Shown here: positions 8,587 through 16,922 of the stretch, one piece after another
How positions within the stretch are numbered: the stretch's first letter is position 1
Layout of the letters: each line of letters begins with the position of its first letter
Origin: Alkalibacter rhizosphaerae
Lineage (GTDB): Bacteria; Bacillota; Clostridia; Eubacteriales; Alkalibacteraceae
Length of the DNA stretch: 64,000 nt
NCBI RefSeq assembly: GCF_017352215.1
Contig: NZ_CP071444.1
Span: 806,001-870,000 of the forward strand
Direction of reading: 5' to 3'
Position numbers and translations under genes: made by a program
Notes under the pieces: model-generated
Seen by the model: only the letters and a program-made list of their open reading frames with translations
Databases searched by the model: none
Told to the model about the DNA's origin: nothing

Positions 8587-9384
8587 ATGCGGTTCAAGGA
8601 TACCAACCAAGATATAAACAATATTGCAAAAATCGAATTAAATCGGGATATGCCTATTCCATTGTATTATCAAATATCTCAAATGATACGACAAGAAATC
8701 AATAGCGGTGATTTAAAACCCGGAGACAAGATTTTGACAGAAGAAAAATTACAACAACAGTTTGATGTGAGTAGAGCTACCGTACGAAAAGCCATATCAG
8801 ATTTAGTATACGACGGGCTTTTAGAAAAAAGAGCCAGCAAGGGAACCATCGTTGCAACGCCTAAAGTAGAGGAATCAATGTACGGTGTGGTGAGCTTCAC
8901 CGCCTCCACTCTCCAAAACAATAAAAGTTTAAGAACAGAGATCATTGATTTTAAAATCGTATCAAACATTTTTGAAATTGCGGAAAAACTGGAAATCCCG
9001 GAATCAGAGACCGTATACTACATAAAAAGGATCCGTTACATCGATGATCATCCAGTTACAATTGAAGACTGGTATGCACCAACAAGACTGTTACCGGATT
9101 TCAATCCTGACTTGTTTACCAGCGAGGGCGAGGGGCAATCCAGTTATTCATTGATACAAAAAAAATACAAATACAACCTGGTCAGCATTCATGACATCAT
9201 GTCCGCCGTATTACTGGACCCAGAAGAAAGCAAACTGCTGGATTGTCGAAAAGGAACTCCGGCACTACTTAGACAACGGGTCACATATGATGAGAATCGA
9301 GTTCCTATCGTTTATTCCAGCGGTCGATATTTGATCAAAATATCACTGGATTTTTACGCAGACCAAAAAGAAAAAGATCGTTGA
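8587..9384 (+). CDS. Second GntR-family regulator with UTRA domain, divergent
   Basis: A 265-residue GntR/UTRA transcription factor transcribed away from the first one. The winged helix covers about residues 22-90 (IPLYYQISQMIRQEINSG, then SRATVRKAISDLVYDGLL) and the UTRA domain about 95-255. The 199-base gap to the other gntR contains the palindromic operator and a weaker related site (TCGTATGTATGGA, 8515-8527). Two UTRA regulators back to back suggest that two ligands or two parts of the pathway are sensed. The stop lies inside a hairpin shared with the convergent HAD gene. Confidence 0.88.
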   Translation: MRFKDTNQDINNIAKIELNRDMPIPLYYQISQMIRQEINSGDLKPGDKILTEEKLQQQFDVSRATVRKAISDLVYDGLLEKRASKGTIVATPKVEESMYGVVSFTASTLQNNKSLRTEIIDFKIVSNIFEIAEKLEIPESETVYYIKRIRYIDDHPVTIEDWYAPTRLLPDFNPDLFTSEGEGQSSYSLIQKKYKYNLVSIHDIMSAVLLDPEESKLLDCRKGTPALLRQRVTYDENRVPIVYSSGRYLIKISLDFYADQKEKDR

Positions 9385-9404
9385 GTTCAACTCAGCGATC
9401 TTTT
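9372..9404. terminator. Bidirectional terminator hairpin
   Basis: Two 16-base arms with one G-T mismatch and a single-base loop, starting AAAAGATCG and ending CGATCTTTT, so there are A/T tails in both directions. It overlaps the 3' ends of the convergent gntR (plus) and HAD (minus) genes and should terminate both. Confidence 0.85.
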
Positions 9405-10204
9405 AGTATGAAAGTTTCTATGGCATGGGCGACACCATCTTCCCAGACTGGTTTTGTAATAAAGTCTGCGTGTTTGCATACGCTACTCAATGAATTTCCC
9501 ATAGCTACGCCAACGCCGGCTTCCAACAACATGGATATGTCTGTTTCCGCATCCCCGATCGCCATGACCTCGTGTTTATCTATTCCTTTCTGTTTCGCTA
9601 CATATGCTAGTGAAGCACCTTTGCTGGTAGATGAGGGATATATGTCTACGTGATTATCCAAACCTCGTTCCATATTCAATATGCCTTTGCTTATTGGTTT
9701 GATTTTATCAATAATTTCTGCGATTTTTTCATTTTGCGTCATTGCCATGATTTTGTTGACATTGTTATTTTTAGCATGTATAAACATATCTTCCACTAGT
9801 AAGACATTGTCCTTTTCTTTCATCAAATATCTTACTGTTTCATGTTGTGCATATTTTGGCTCTACATACAAAGCAAGTCCTGAAAAAACGATTCGAGGAG
9901 TTTGATCCTGATCGAGGATTTTCAGCATTTTTTCCACCACATCCGAAGGAATGATCGATTCTCGCATGATCTTTTCTTGATCCGTGTTTACTACAACACC
10001 ACCGTTTATGGTCAATGCTGCCCCATGGAGATTCAATTCACTTACGAATTTTTTCATGCTGTAGTAATTTCGTCCTGATATCAGAACTATTTCTATCCCT
10101 AAATCTCTTGCCTTCCGAATGGCAAATTTAACAGGTCTAGATATTTCGCTCTGGTTATAGTCAACTAAGGTACCGTCAATATCAATGGCAATCAATTTGA
10201 TCAA
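9392..10204 (-). CDS. Cof-type HAD-superfamily phosphatase
   Basis: A HAD-IIB (Cof/YidA type) phosphatase of 270 residues, the usual length. The nucleophile motif is AIDIDGT (Asp8, Asp10) and the C-terminal metal motif is GDAETD. It would dephosphorylate a sugar phosphate. I chose a TTG start at 10204 because AGGAAGAGGG lies just upstream and the protein then begins with the usual IKLIAIDIDG strand. A longer frame from an ATG at 10249 would place an operator-like sequence inside the coding region. That operator lies directly upstream of the ribosome-binding site and links the gene to the GntR regulon. Confidence 0.85.
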   Translation of the reverse strand: MIKLIAIDIDGTLVDYNQSEISRPVKFAIRKARDLGIEIVLISGRNYYSMKKFVSELNLHGAALTINGGVVVNTDQEKIMRESIIPSDVVEKMLKILDQDQTPRIVFSGLALYVEPKYAQHETVRYLMKEKDNVLLVEDMFIHAKNNNVNKIMAMTQNEKIAEIIDKIKPISKGILNMERGLDNHVDIYPSSTSKGASLAYVAKQKGIDKHEVMAIGDAETDISMLLEAGVGVAMGNSLSSVCKHADFITKPVWEDGVAHAIETFILKDR

Positions 10205-10221
10205 ATCTATCCCTCTTCCTT

Positions 10222-10235
10222 TTGTACGTATGTAC
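10222..10235. promoter_or_regulatory. Operator-like palindrome before the HAD gene
   Basis: TTGTACGTATGTAC resembles the gntR operator core TCGTACGTACGA. It follows a TATAAT box on the minus strand and precedes the Shine-Dalgarno, a position where a repressor would block transcription. Confidence 0.5.
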
Positions 10236-10290
10236 TTAATTATATACAACAGGATGATAAGAGTAAAGATTTATTCTATATAAAACGCAG

Positions 10291-10350
10291 AAATCATAGG
10301 GACGGTTCTTTTGATCGCGCCCGTAATCAAAAGAACCGTCCCTATGATTT
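10291..10350. repeat. REP-like hairpin, type I (paired)
   Basis: Two perfect 25-base inverted arms around a 10-base loop, each containing AATCAAAAGAACCGTCCC or its complement. The hairpin lies eight bases beyond the stop of the FAD oxidoreductase gene and may terminate it. It is one member of a family seen across 10-48 kb. Confidence 0.85.
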
Positions 10351-10358
10351 TTTAGATT

Positions 10359-11573
10359 TTACTCAAACTTATGATGCAACACCACATTCTGTGCCAATAG
10401 TTGCTCCTGCAATCCCTTGATGTCCACCTTGTCCACATCTCCATACAAGGCTGCAGCCGTACCAGCTGCTTCGCCGGTGACGGCACATACCGGGATCACC
10501 CGTGTGATGTCCCACATGGCGTCCGTTACGCTGATGTTTCGACCTGCAACATAAAGGTTTTTGATGTCATCCCCAATCAGGCATCGGAAAGGCAGTTCAT
10601 AGACTGGTCCTCTCTTCCTCCAGTCGCAGATGGTCCCGATGCTGTCCTCAAAATATGTATGCATCTCGCTGTCGTCCATAGTGTATTTCCCACAGAGCCT
10701 TCGGGTCATCCGAACCAAGGGCAGATTGGAAATGGTGACAGGTACGTACTCCGGATTCTTAGCTTTCTTTTCCATAATGTCCTTGAACATTTCATGTCTG
10801 GCATTGATGACCATTTCGCTCAACTCCAGACCATCCAGTCCCGTGTATCGCTTGTTGCTGATCACTTCGACGGTTTCGTTGCCTGTTCCCTGTGTGTTGT
10901 GACCCTCCACCAGATCGGCCAATCCAAACATTTTTAAATGAACTTCCGATTGTTCGTAATAGTAATACCAGCTGGCAAGCCCATTTTTGTTTTTGAAAAC
11001 CGCAGTTTCTGCTTCCGCATACTTGCATATGTCAGAATCTCCTGTGCTGTCGATAACGGTTTTTGAACGAATGGCACTACGTCCGGATTTGTTTTCTATG
11101 ATGACCGAGTCGATTCGATCCCCTTCTTTTTTTACATCCACTGCGACGGATCCATATAAAACATGAACACCCAGATCCAGAAGCATCTGCTCCATTTCTA
11201 TGGCAAAAATATGTGGATTGAATTGGGTCATAAAGCGCTTATTGATTCTTTCTTCCTGTGTTCCATCTTCCAGCCACGCCTTTGGGTAATGCTTCTCTGC
11301 GCCGTGCTTGATGGAAAGATGAAGTAATTCCTCCGCCAAACCAAAAGAGATTTGGTGTCCCATTCCATCACAGATGGGCAAATATATGGTGATCAAGCCG
11401 AGTGTGGCCAATCCTCCCAAGAGGAATTCCCTTTCCAAAAGGATTACTTTTGCCCCATTGCGGGCAGCTGCAATTGCTGCAGCCACACCTCCTATGCCAC
11501 CACCAGCAACCAACACATCACATTCCAGTGCAATGTCTGTTTTTCTCTCTTTTTCTATAATGTAAGAAGTCAT
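10359..11573 (-). CDS. FAD-dependent oxidoreductase (PF12831-like)
   Basis: A flavoprotein of about 404 residues. The N-terminal dinucleotide-binding motif is AGGGIGG (about residues 23-29) followed by an acidic strand end (LLERE). A second FAD-contacting segment, NLYVAGRNISVTDAMWD, lies near the C-terminus. I place the start at the ATG at 11573 because AGGAGG lies eight bases upstream; an in-frame extension to 11609 has no such signal. It is the last gene of an operon with two aconitase-X pairs and a TRAP transporter, so it probably oxidises the transported compound or its dehydration product. Confidence 0.85.
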   Translation of the reverse strand: MTSYIIEKERKTDIALECDVLVAGGGIGGVAAAIAAARNGAKVILLEREFLLGGLATLGLITIYLPICDGMGHQISFGLAEELLHLSIKHGAEKHYPKAWLEDGTQEERINKRFMTQFNPHIFAIEMEQMLLDLGVHVLYGSVAVDVKKEGDRIDSVIIENKSGRSAIRSKTVIDSTGDSDICKYAEAETAVFKNKNGLASWYYYYEQSEVHLKMFGLADLVEGHNTQGTGNETVEVISNKRYTGLDGLELSEMVINARHEMFKDIMEKKAKNPEYVPVTISNLPLVRMTRRLCGKYTMDDSEMHTYFEDSIGTICDWRKRGPVYELPFRCLIGDDIKNLYVAGRNISVTDAMWDITRVIPVCAVTGEAAGTAAALYGDVDKVDIKGLQEQLLAQNVVLHHKFE

Positions 11574-11615
11574 GCGTGTTCCTCCTGTATCAGATTCTTT
11601 GACAGACATGCTGCA

Positions 11616-12035
11616 TTATTTTTTCGTGATCTCTACTATGCCAAGATCGGCATCCACAACGACCCAATCTCCTGTTTCAATGACCTCGGTCGGATCCTGA
11701 TCCAAATTCGTAATCGCCGGCACTTTTGCCTCCATCGCAGCAAATATGGTCAAATTGTTGCCTTTTGTGTATACAAATGCCGCAGGATTCTGACCATAAA
11801 ACTTGGATCTTCCAAAAGAAACAAAACCACCGGAACCTCTCGGTCCTGGGAAAACAAGGATCTTCCCTTTGAATGAGATTCCCTTTAATGGGTGATTTCT
11901 TTCGGTAATGACACCCTTCTCCGCATCTACGTTCAACCAGCCCATCAAAGGCATCTTGCTGACCAACGCTTGGCCTTCTACCCGGCCGGGATACACCTTT
12001 TCTCCTTTTAGAATGATTTTTCTTTCTTCATTCAT
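11616..12035 (-). CDS. Aconitase-X small subunit (swivel domain), copy 1
   Basis: A 139-residue DUF126/AcnX swivel-domain protein, recognisable by the PGPRGSGG loop and the NLDQDPTEVIETGDWV C-terminal segment. With the large subunit it forms a hydro-lyase of the aconitase superfamily; characterised members act on cis-3-hydroxyproline or mevalonate 5-phosphate. The start codon directly follows the stop of the copy 1 large-subunit gene, so translation is probably coupled. It is only partly similar to the copy 2 small subunit, so the two enzymes likely differ in substrate. Confidence 0.9.
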   Translation of the reverse strand: MNEERKIILKGEKVYPGRVEGQALVSKMPLMGWLNVDAEKGVITERNHPLKGISFKGKILVFPGPRGSGGFVSFGRSKFYGQNPAAFVYTKGNNLTIFAAMEAKVPAITNLDQDPTEVIETGDWVVVDADLGIVEITKK

Positions 12036-13289
12036 CTACTTCCACTCTCCTTGCCAAACACCCTTGATGGCCGACTCTACGCAATCTTCTGTTGTTCCGT
12101 ACCAAACATGAAGATCCTGATAGATTCCGTTGATGTAATAATTTTGCTTGGCGGCATCGGTTGCCATGACCGTACTGGGTGGAAGTTTACCGAGTATCCC
12201 CGGGCAGGTGCCTGAAAGAACATTCCCGCCGGCTTTTTCGATGATTTCGATGAGCCCCATGTCTTTCGCTACTTTATAACTGGACGGATTGGTGGTGATC
12301 CACATTGTTGCTTTCAGTTTTTTCCCGTCCACCAATCGGGCAACCTTGAGGATCTCTTCAATGTTGTAATGGGGACAGCCCAGGTACACGAAATCCACCT
12401 GATCGTTGGATGCGTAATTCATTTTGTCGTAAATTTTTCTCAGATCATCGCGACCAAGTTGAATCTTTCGCTGATAATTTCCGGAAAATGCAGCTTCCAG
12501 AGTCGGTGCTTCCGGTGTCAATCCCGGAACATGATACATCCGCACCTGGCCTCCCGTATTCAAGCTGGTGTTCATTTTAACCAACTGGGAAGTCGTCGGT
12601 TTCCCAACACCAATCAGCGCCGGAACTTCCAAACCAACCATTTCACCAACAGCCCATCCAAAAAGGTCATAATCCATATCCGTTTTCAGCTCATCCATGT
12701 ATTCCACCAAAACGGTCGCTTTTCTGTTTTCATCCAGATGCATGTCATATGCCGGGACTTTTCCCAAATATGCCGTTTGAAAACAACCGTCAAAGTTGGT
12801 GCGGGCGCCAAGAACTGCGTTGCCCCAGGGGATCGCAGAACTCTCCACCCATGCGCAATGCTGTCCAACCGTGGGAGTGTAGGAACTCACCAAATAATAG
12901 TTGCAGGAAAGGATCGGGACCATTCCCATTTTCATGTAGGGTTTCATCATTTCTTCCTGCTTCATTCGAAATTCGGGATTTGTAAATGGTTCCAGATCGA
13001 TCTTCTCCCAACCATCCACGATCATCCCCGGATTCACCGCTTTGTTGGCAAAGGTGGGTACTTTGAACTTTTCCCCTATTTCCGCCAGCTCCACGACCTC
13101 TTCATAGGAAACATCATAATCTCCCAGCCAATTGCCATAGGGAGGATGAAGGTCTACATTGCCATCCAGATCGATCAGATGCTCCGCACCGGCAACCTCG
13201 CCGTAATCCACCAAAAACTGCATACATCTCTGTTTTATTTCCCCATGGTCTCCATTCAACATACTTTTTTCTTCATCCGTCAGATACAT
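12036..13289 (-). CDS. Aconitase-X catalytic subunit, copy 1
   Basis: A 417-residue DUF521/AcnX large subunit. The family-typical stretch around residues 130-165 (HCAWVESSAIPWGNAVLGAR, then TNFDG) and the segment DFVYLGCPHYNIEEI are present. It dehydrates a hydroxylated acid, probably with an iron-sulfur or metal centre. It pairs with the adjacent small subunit. A second complete pair lies upstream in the same operon. The substrate is not predictable from the sequence; 3-hydroxyproline-type compounds are one option. Confidence 0.9.
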   Translation of the reverse strand: MYLTDEEKSMLNGDHGEIKQRCMQFLVDYGEVAGAEHLIDLDGNVDLHPPYGNWLGDYDVSYEEVVELAEIGEKFKVPTFANKAVNPGMIVDGWEKIDLEPFTNPEFRMKQEEMMKPYMKMGMVPILSCNYYLVSSYTPTVGQHCAWVESSAIPWGNAVLGARTNFDGCFQTAYLGKVPAYDMHLDENRKATVLVEYMDELKTDMDYDLFGWAVGEMVGLEVPALIGVGKPTTSQLVKMNTSLNTGGQVRMYHVPGLTPEAPTLEAAFSGNYQRKIQLGRDDLRKIYDKMNYASNDQVDFVYLGCPHYNIEEILKVARLVDGKKLKATMWITTNPSSYKVAKDMGLIEIIEKAGGNVLSGTCPGILGKLPPSTVMATDAAKQNYYINGIYQDLHVWYGTTEDCVESAIKGVWQGEWK

Positions 13290-13317
13290 ATTCTTTCCTT
13301 TCTCATCCCACAGGTGA

Positions 13318-13731
13318 TCATTTTTTGGTCACTTCAACAATGCCATTGTCTCCATCTACCTTGACCCAATCTCCTGTAGCGATAACTTTGGTCGGATCCT
13401 GATCCAAATCGGTGACGGCAGGGACTCTCGTCACTACTGCCCCAAGTGCGATCTTGGTCGTTGTCTCGTTAAAGACCATGGCCAGTGGTGCCACGTTGTT
13501 CAATCTCGCTTCATGGAATTGTCCGGACCATCCGGAAGAACCTTTTGCACCCTGATAAACCAACACTTTTCCTGCAAATTTTTCTCCTGCCAATTCATGC
13601 CGCAAGTCGATGATGGTTCCTTCCTTGGGATCGATCCCTCCCCAACCTGAAATAGTTTCCGTAGTGACCAGTGCTTCTCCTTCTACACAACCTCCTACGA
13701 CTTTTCTACCGTGCAGTATGATTTTTCCCAT
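13318..13731 (-). CDS. Aconitase-X small subunit (swivel domain), copy 2
   Basis: A 137-residue DUF126 swivel domain with GAKGSSGW at the mobile loop and DLDQDPTKVIATGDWV near the C-terminus. Its ATG overlaps the TAA stop of the large-subunit gene by one base (TAATG), which indicates translational coupling. Like copy 1, it is encoded separately from the catalytic subunit rather than fused to it. Confidence 0.9.
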   Translation of the reverse strand: MGKIILHGRKVVGGCVEGEALVTTETISGWGGIDPKEGTIIDLRHELAGEKFAGKVLVYQGAKGSSGWSGQFHEARLNNVAPLAMVFNETTTKIALGAVVTRVPAVTDLDQDPTKVIATGDWVKVDGDNGIVEVTKK

Positions 13732-14999
13732 TATAGTTTACCTCCCCATCGACCAGTGACGGCTGCATCCACGCATTCCTGTGTCGAACCATACCATGCT
13801 TCGATGCCTGTCATGTTGGGCAAATAATGTCCTTGCTTCGCAGAGTCTGTAGCCATGACCGTGGAACCCTCCGGCTTGAAACGGCCAAGTGCAGGACAAC
13901 AATCTCTCATCAGAAGTCCGCCAAAGTCATTGATTATTTTTTCAAACCCGTTTCGGACGGCCAGATCTTTGATGGATTGAGCTGCAAATACCCAGAAATT
14001 CACACCATCTTTTACTTTTTTCCCTTCGATCATCTTGCACAAATTCCATATTTGATCAATAGAATAGTGAGGACATCCCAGCATGACAAAATCCACTTCC
14101 GTCTTTTTGCCGATGGAATTTAATATTTCGTAGGTTTCTTCCTTCTCTTTTTTGCCAAAAGTGATGAGCTCTCTAGGCTTGTTTTTTCCAAAAGCGTCCT
14201 GCAGGCTATTTGCTTCTGCTGTGATACCAGGAATATGATACATTTCGATGCCTCCTGCGGAAGCTGCAGCTGCTCCAAAATGTTTTATCATATCCATGGC
14301 AGGATTATGTTTGATGTTGTTGATGACAGGCACTTTATCCTGCACGATCTTACCAACGTAATATCCCAAGAGCCCCCAGTCTTTCGCTGTTTTAATGTCA
14401 CATTCTACTTCCACCAAATGAGTCCCCAACCGATTCTCCGGAATATGATAACCCCAATATGGGATCTTACCTGTCAGCATGGCAGACGTTGTACTTTCTC
14501 TGCCTTCACAATTGGTTCTCGCTCCAAGTACGCTGTTGATGTATACAACGGCAGAAGATTCCATCCAGGCACAATGCTCCCCTTTTACAGGAACATTCCC
14601 CACCTGATACGGAGTGCATGTGCACATGAGCTGGATCCCCATGTTGGCCAGAAACTCCATGTTTTTCTGATAAAGATCATAATCTTCTTTTGTTTTGCCT
14701 GCCAAGTGATAGTAGTCCGGATCCATTGGTGTTTCAAACTGACAGGAACCTACTTTTACCTTCGGAAATTCAATGGCCGTATCGCTGTCGATGCTCAACT
14801 CGGAAAATACTTTGTTGAAACTTCCAAAACGTTCCATTTGAACTTTATCTGCAATCATGTAACCACCAACGTTGTTGGTGTCCACAAGCTTTTCAGCACC
14901 TAATGCTTCTCCGTAGCGGACCAACATCTCCATGGCCTTTTGAACAGCCAAACCTTCTTTTCCGTCTAGCATTGCTTTTTCATCGTCTCTTAAATACAT
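13731..14999 (-). CDS. Aconitase-X catalytic subunit, copy 2
   Basis: A 422-residue DUF521/AcnX large subunit with HCAWMESSAVVYINSVLGAR followed by TNCEG, and DFVMLGCPHYSIDQI, matching copy 1 position by position while the rest has diverged. It lies directly downstream of the TRAP transporter genes with GGAGGAGG before its ATG. Two diverged AcnX enzymes in one operon could act on two stereoisomers or on consecutive intermediates; that is inference. Confidence 0.9.
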   Translation of the reverse strand: MYLRDDEKAMLDGKEGLAVQKAMEMLVRYGEALGAEKLVDTNNVGGYMIADKVQMERFGSFNKVFSELSIDSDTAIEFPKVKVGSCQFETPMDPDYYHLAGKTKEDYDLYQKNMEFLANMGIQLMCTCTPYQVGNVPVKGEHCAWMESSAVVYINSVLGARTNCEGRESTTSAMLTGKIPYWGYHIPENRLGTHLVEVECDIKTAKDWGLLGYYVGKIVQDKVPVINNIKHNPAMDMIKHFGAAAASAGGIEMYHIPGITAEANSLQDAFGKNKPRELITFGKKEKEETYEILNSIGKKTEVDFVMLGCPHYSIDQIWNLCKMIEGKKVKDGVNFWVFAAQSIKDLAVRNGFEKIINDFGGLLMRDCCPALGRFKPEGSTVMATDSAKQGHYLPNMTGIEAWYGSTQECVDAAVTGRWGGKL

Positions 15000-15016
15000 G
15001 GTCTTCCTCCTCCATT

Positions 15017-16354
15017 TTAATTAATGGCTCCTAATACAAGTCTCGGCAACCACAAGGATAGTTCCGGGAAATATGTTACCAGGAACATCATGGGCAATGC
15101 CGCAAACAACAGGAACGGTACCAAGGGCTTCAACATGTCCTTCAATTCGACATCGCATATCTTACCCGCAATAAACAAGTTCATAGCCATTGGCGGTGTA
15201 ATTGTTCCTACACCTACTGCAACAAACATCATGACACCCAACTGAACCTGGGTCAGTCCGATCAAGCTGGCAGTCGGCAGCAGCAAGGGTGTGAACACAA
15301 GCAACAGAACACCAACGTCCAGGAAGCAACCGGCAAAAATCAAAACGATATCGATGATCAACAAAATCACCAATCGATTCGTGGAAAAACCTGTTATAAA
15401 CTCGGTGAGCATTGCTGGTACGTTGTTGACGACCAAGATCCTGGAAAACATCAAGGTCATGGGAAACATGATCAAAATGGATCCCAAAGAGTTTCCTGTA
15501 TTTAAAAATGTTTTAAACACATCACGCAGTTTGATTTTTTTGTAGTAGGCAATTCCTACGATCAGTGCATAAAGACATCCAACAGCACCAGCTTCCGTAG
15601 CACTGAATATACCTGAATATATACCACCCATGATGATCACCGGCATAAGAAAGGCTGGAATGGAATCGATGACGATGGACAAGGATGATGTTTTCTTAAC
15701 TGGTTCCATCAAAGCAGGATCATTCAATGAACTTTGTACCGTCTGCTTCTCCACAGATTCGGGTACCTTGTACCATTGCTTGTACGTCAAACGATTGATG
15801 ATCAGATATAGAGCCAGCCAAATGATCCCCGGAATGACGGTTGCCAGAAACAAGGCTGCAACAGAAGCCGAAGAAACCGTAGTATAAATGATTGCATTCA
15901 TATTCGGCGGAATCATGTACCCCAACGGACCTGCGGCTGCAATAAATGCGCTTAAATATCGTCGATCCCATCCAAGCTCTTCTAATCTCGGTGTCAACAT
16001 GGTTCCCATGGTCGTAACCGTTGCCGTTCCAGATCCACTAAGAGCACCAAAGAAAGCGGAAACTACCGGTATGGTGGCGCCCATTCCACCTTTGAAACGG
16101 CGAAGCATCAATTCACCCAAATCGATGAGGGTCTTGGCAATACCGCTTTTTTCGATCAAGGTTCCTGCGATCATAAACAAAGGGATTGCCAATACACCGT
16201 GAGTGTGGGCGTTGAATGCCGTTGATACATAACCACCGGTGCTGGCGCCTGATAAAAATGCATAAAACAAAGATCCTGACAAAAAGCAAAATGGAACACT
16301 CATGCCCATGAAGATAAGTACAAGGATCAGTCCGGTTGAAATTAAGAGTTCCAT
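15017..16354 (-). CDS. dctM: TRAP transporter large permease subunit
   Basis: A 445-residue polytopic membrane protein of the DctM family with about 12 hydrophobic segments and the SGSGTATVTTMG loop typical of the family. With DctQ and DctP it forms a secondary, ion-gradient-driven importer for organic acids. Its start overlaps the end of dctQ by 13 bases, and AAGGAGG precedes the ATG. It is followed within 20 bases by the aconitase-X genes, which suggests those enzymes act on the imported compound. Confidence 0.93.
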   Translation of the reverse strand: MELLISTGLILVLIFMGMSVPFCFLSGSLFYAFLSGASTGGYVSTAFNAHTHGVLAIPLFMIAGTLIEKSGIAKTLIDLGELMLRRFKGGMGATIPVVSAFFGALSGSGTATVTTMGTMLTPRLEELGWDRRYLSAFIAAAGPLGYMIPPNMNAIIYTTVSSASVAALFLATVIPGIIWLALYLIINRLTYKQWYKVPESVEKQTVQSSLNDPALMEPVKKTSSLSIVIDSIPAFLMPVIIMGGIYSGIFSATEAGAVGCLYALIVGIAYYKKIKLRDVFKTFLNTGNSLGSILIMFPMTLMFSRILVVNNVPAMLTEFITGFSTNRLVILLIIDIVLIFAGCFLDVGVLLLVFTPLLLPTASLIGLTQVQLGVMMFVAVGVGTITPPMAMNLFIAGKICDVELKDMLKPLVPFLLFAALPMMFLVTYFPELSLWLPRLVLGAIN

Positions 16355-16857
16355 TTGATTGCCTCCTTAAAGCTTTTGATCGTTAGCAAGATGTAATAAA
16401 AAGACATCATAAACGTACTGAAAACCAGAACGCTTTGGATCATCCAGAACGGGATTTGCAGTCCTGGAGTTACATCGCCATATTGACGACTGGTTGCCAC
16501 AAATTTTACGCAAAGAACAAAAAATGATGATAATGCAACCGTGGTGATCAACCGTAAAACTGCTTCTATAAATTTATTGACTCTATCGTTTTTGATCACA
16601 AGATTCAACAGGTCGATCTTCACGTGTTGGTCCCTTCTAGCAACAAAGGGTGCTGCCAACCAAACAGAAATAATCATCAGGTATAATGGCAATTCTTCAA
16701 AGCCACCAATGGAAACATTTAAAACATATCTTGCAAATACTTGAACCAGAATAATTCCGGTCAGAGCAATCATTGCGATCCCGAGCAAGTTGCTAACAAC
16801 CTGATAAAGCCGCTTTTCCAATCGCTCAAATATTTCTTTTGTTCGACTCAACAACAT
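16342..16857 (-). CDS. dctQ: TRAP transporter small permease subunit
   Basis: A 171-residue membrane protein with four predicted helices and the family signature region (WLAAPFVARRDQHVKIDLL, about residues 67-85). It pairs with DctM. AAGGAGG ends only two bases before the ATG, so a TTG codon immediately after may be the real start; the difference is one or two residues. Confidence 0.9.
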   Translation of the reverse strand: MLLSRTKEIFERLEKRLYQVVSNLLGIAMIALTGIILVQVFARYVLNVSIGGFEELPLYLMIISVWLAAPFVARRDQHVKIDLLNLVIKNDRVNKFIEAVLRLITTVALSSFFVLCVKFVATSRQYGDVTPGLQIPFWMIQSVLVFSTFMMSFYYILLTIKSFKEAIKWNS

Positions 16858-16922
16858 CGCCTCCTTTATAAATTTTCCCTCTTCACTAAATTTAGCAAAG
16901 AGGGAAAATAATTATTTGAATG

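Noticed and set aside
10205-10249. N-terminal extension of the HAD phosphatase to 10249
   Set aside because: It would put an operator-like palindrome and a ribosome-binding site inside the coding region. The TTG at 10204 gives the normal family N-terminus.
12369-13364. 331-codon plus-strand open frame over the aconitase-X copy 1 gene
   Set aside because: It lies opposite a complete, recognisable AcnX large subunit with a good ribosome-binding site. Its translation is rich in His, Phe and Arg as expected of an antisense shadow.
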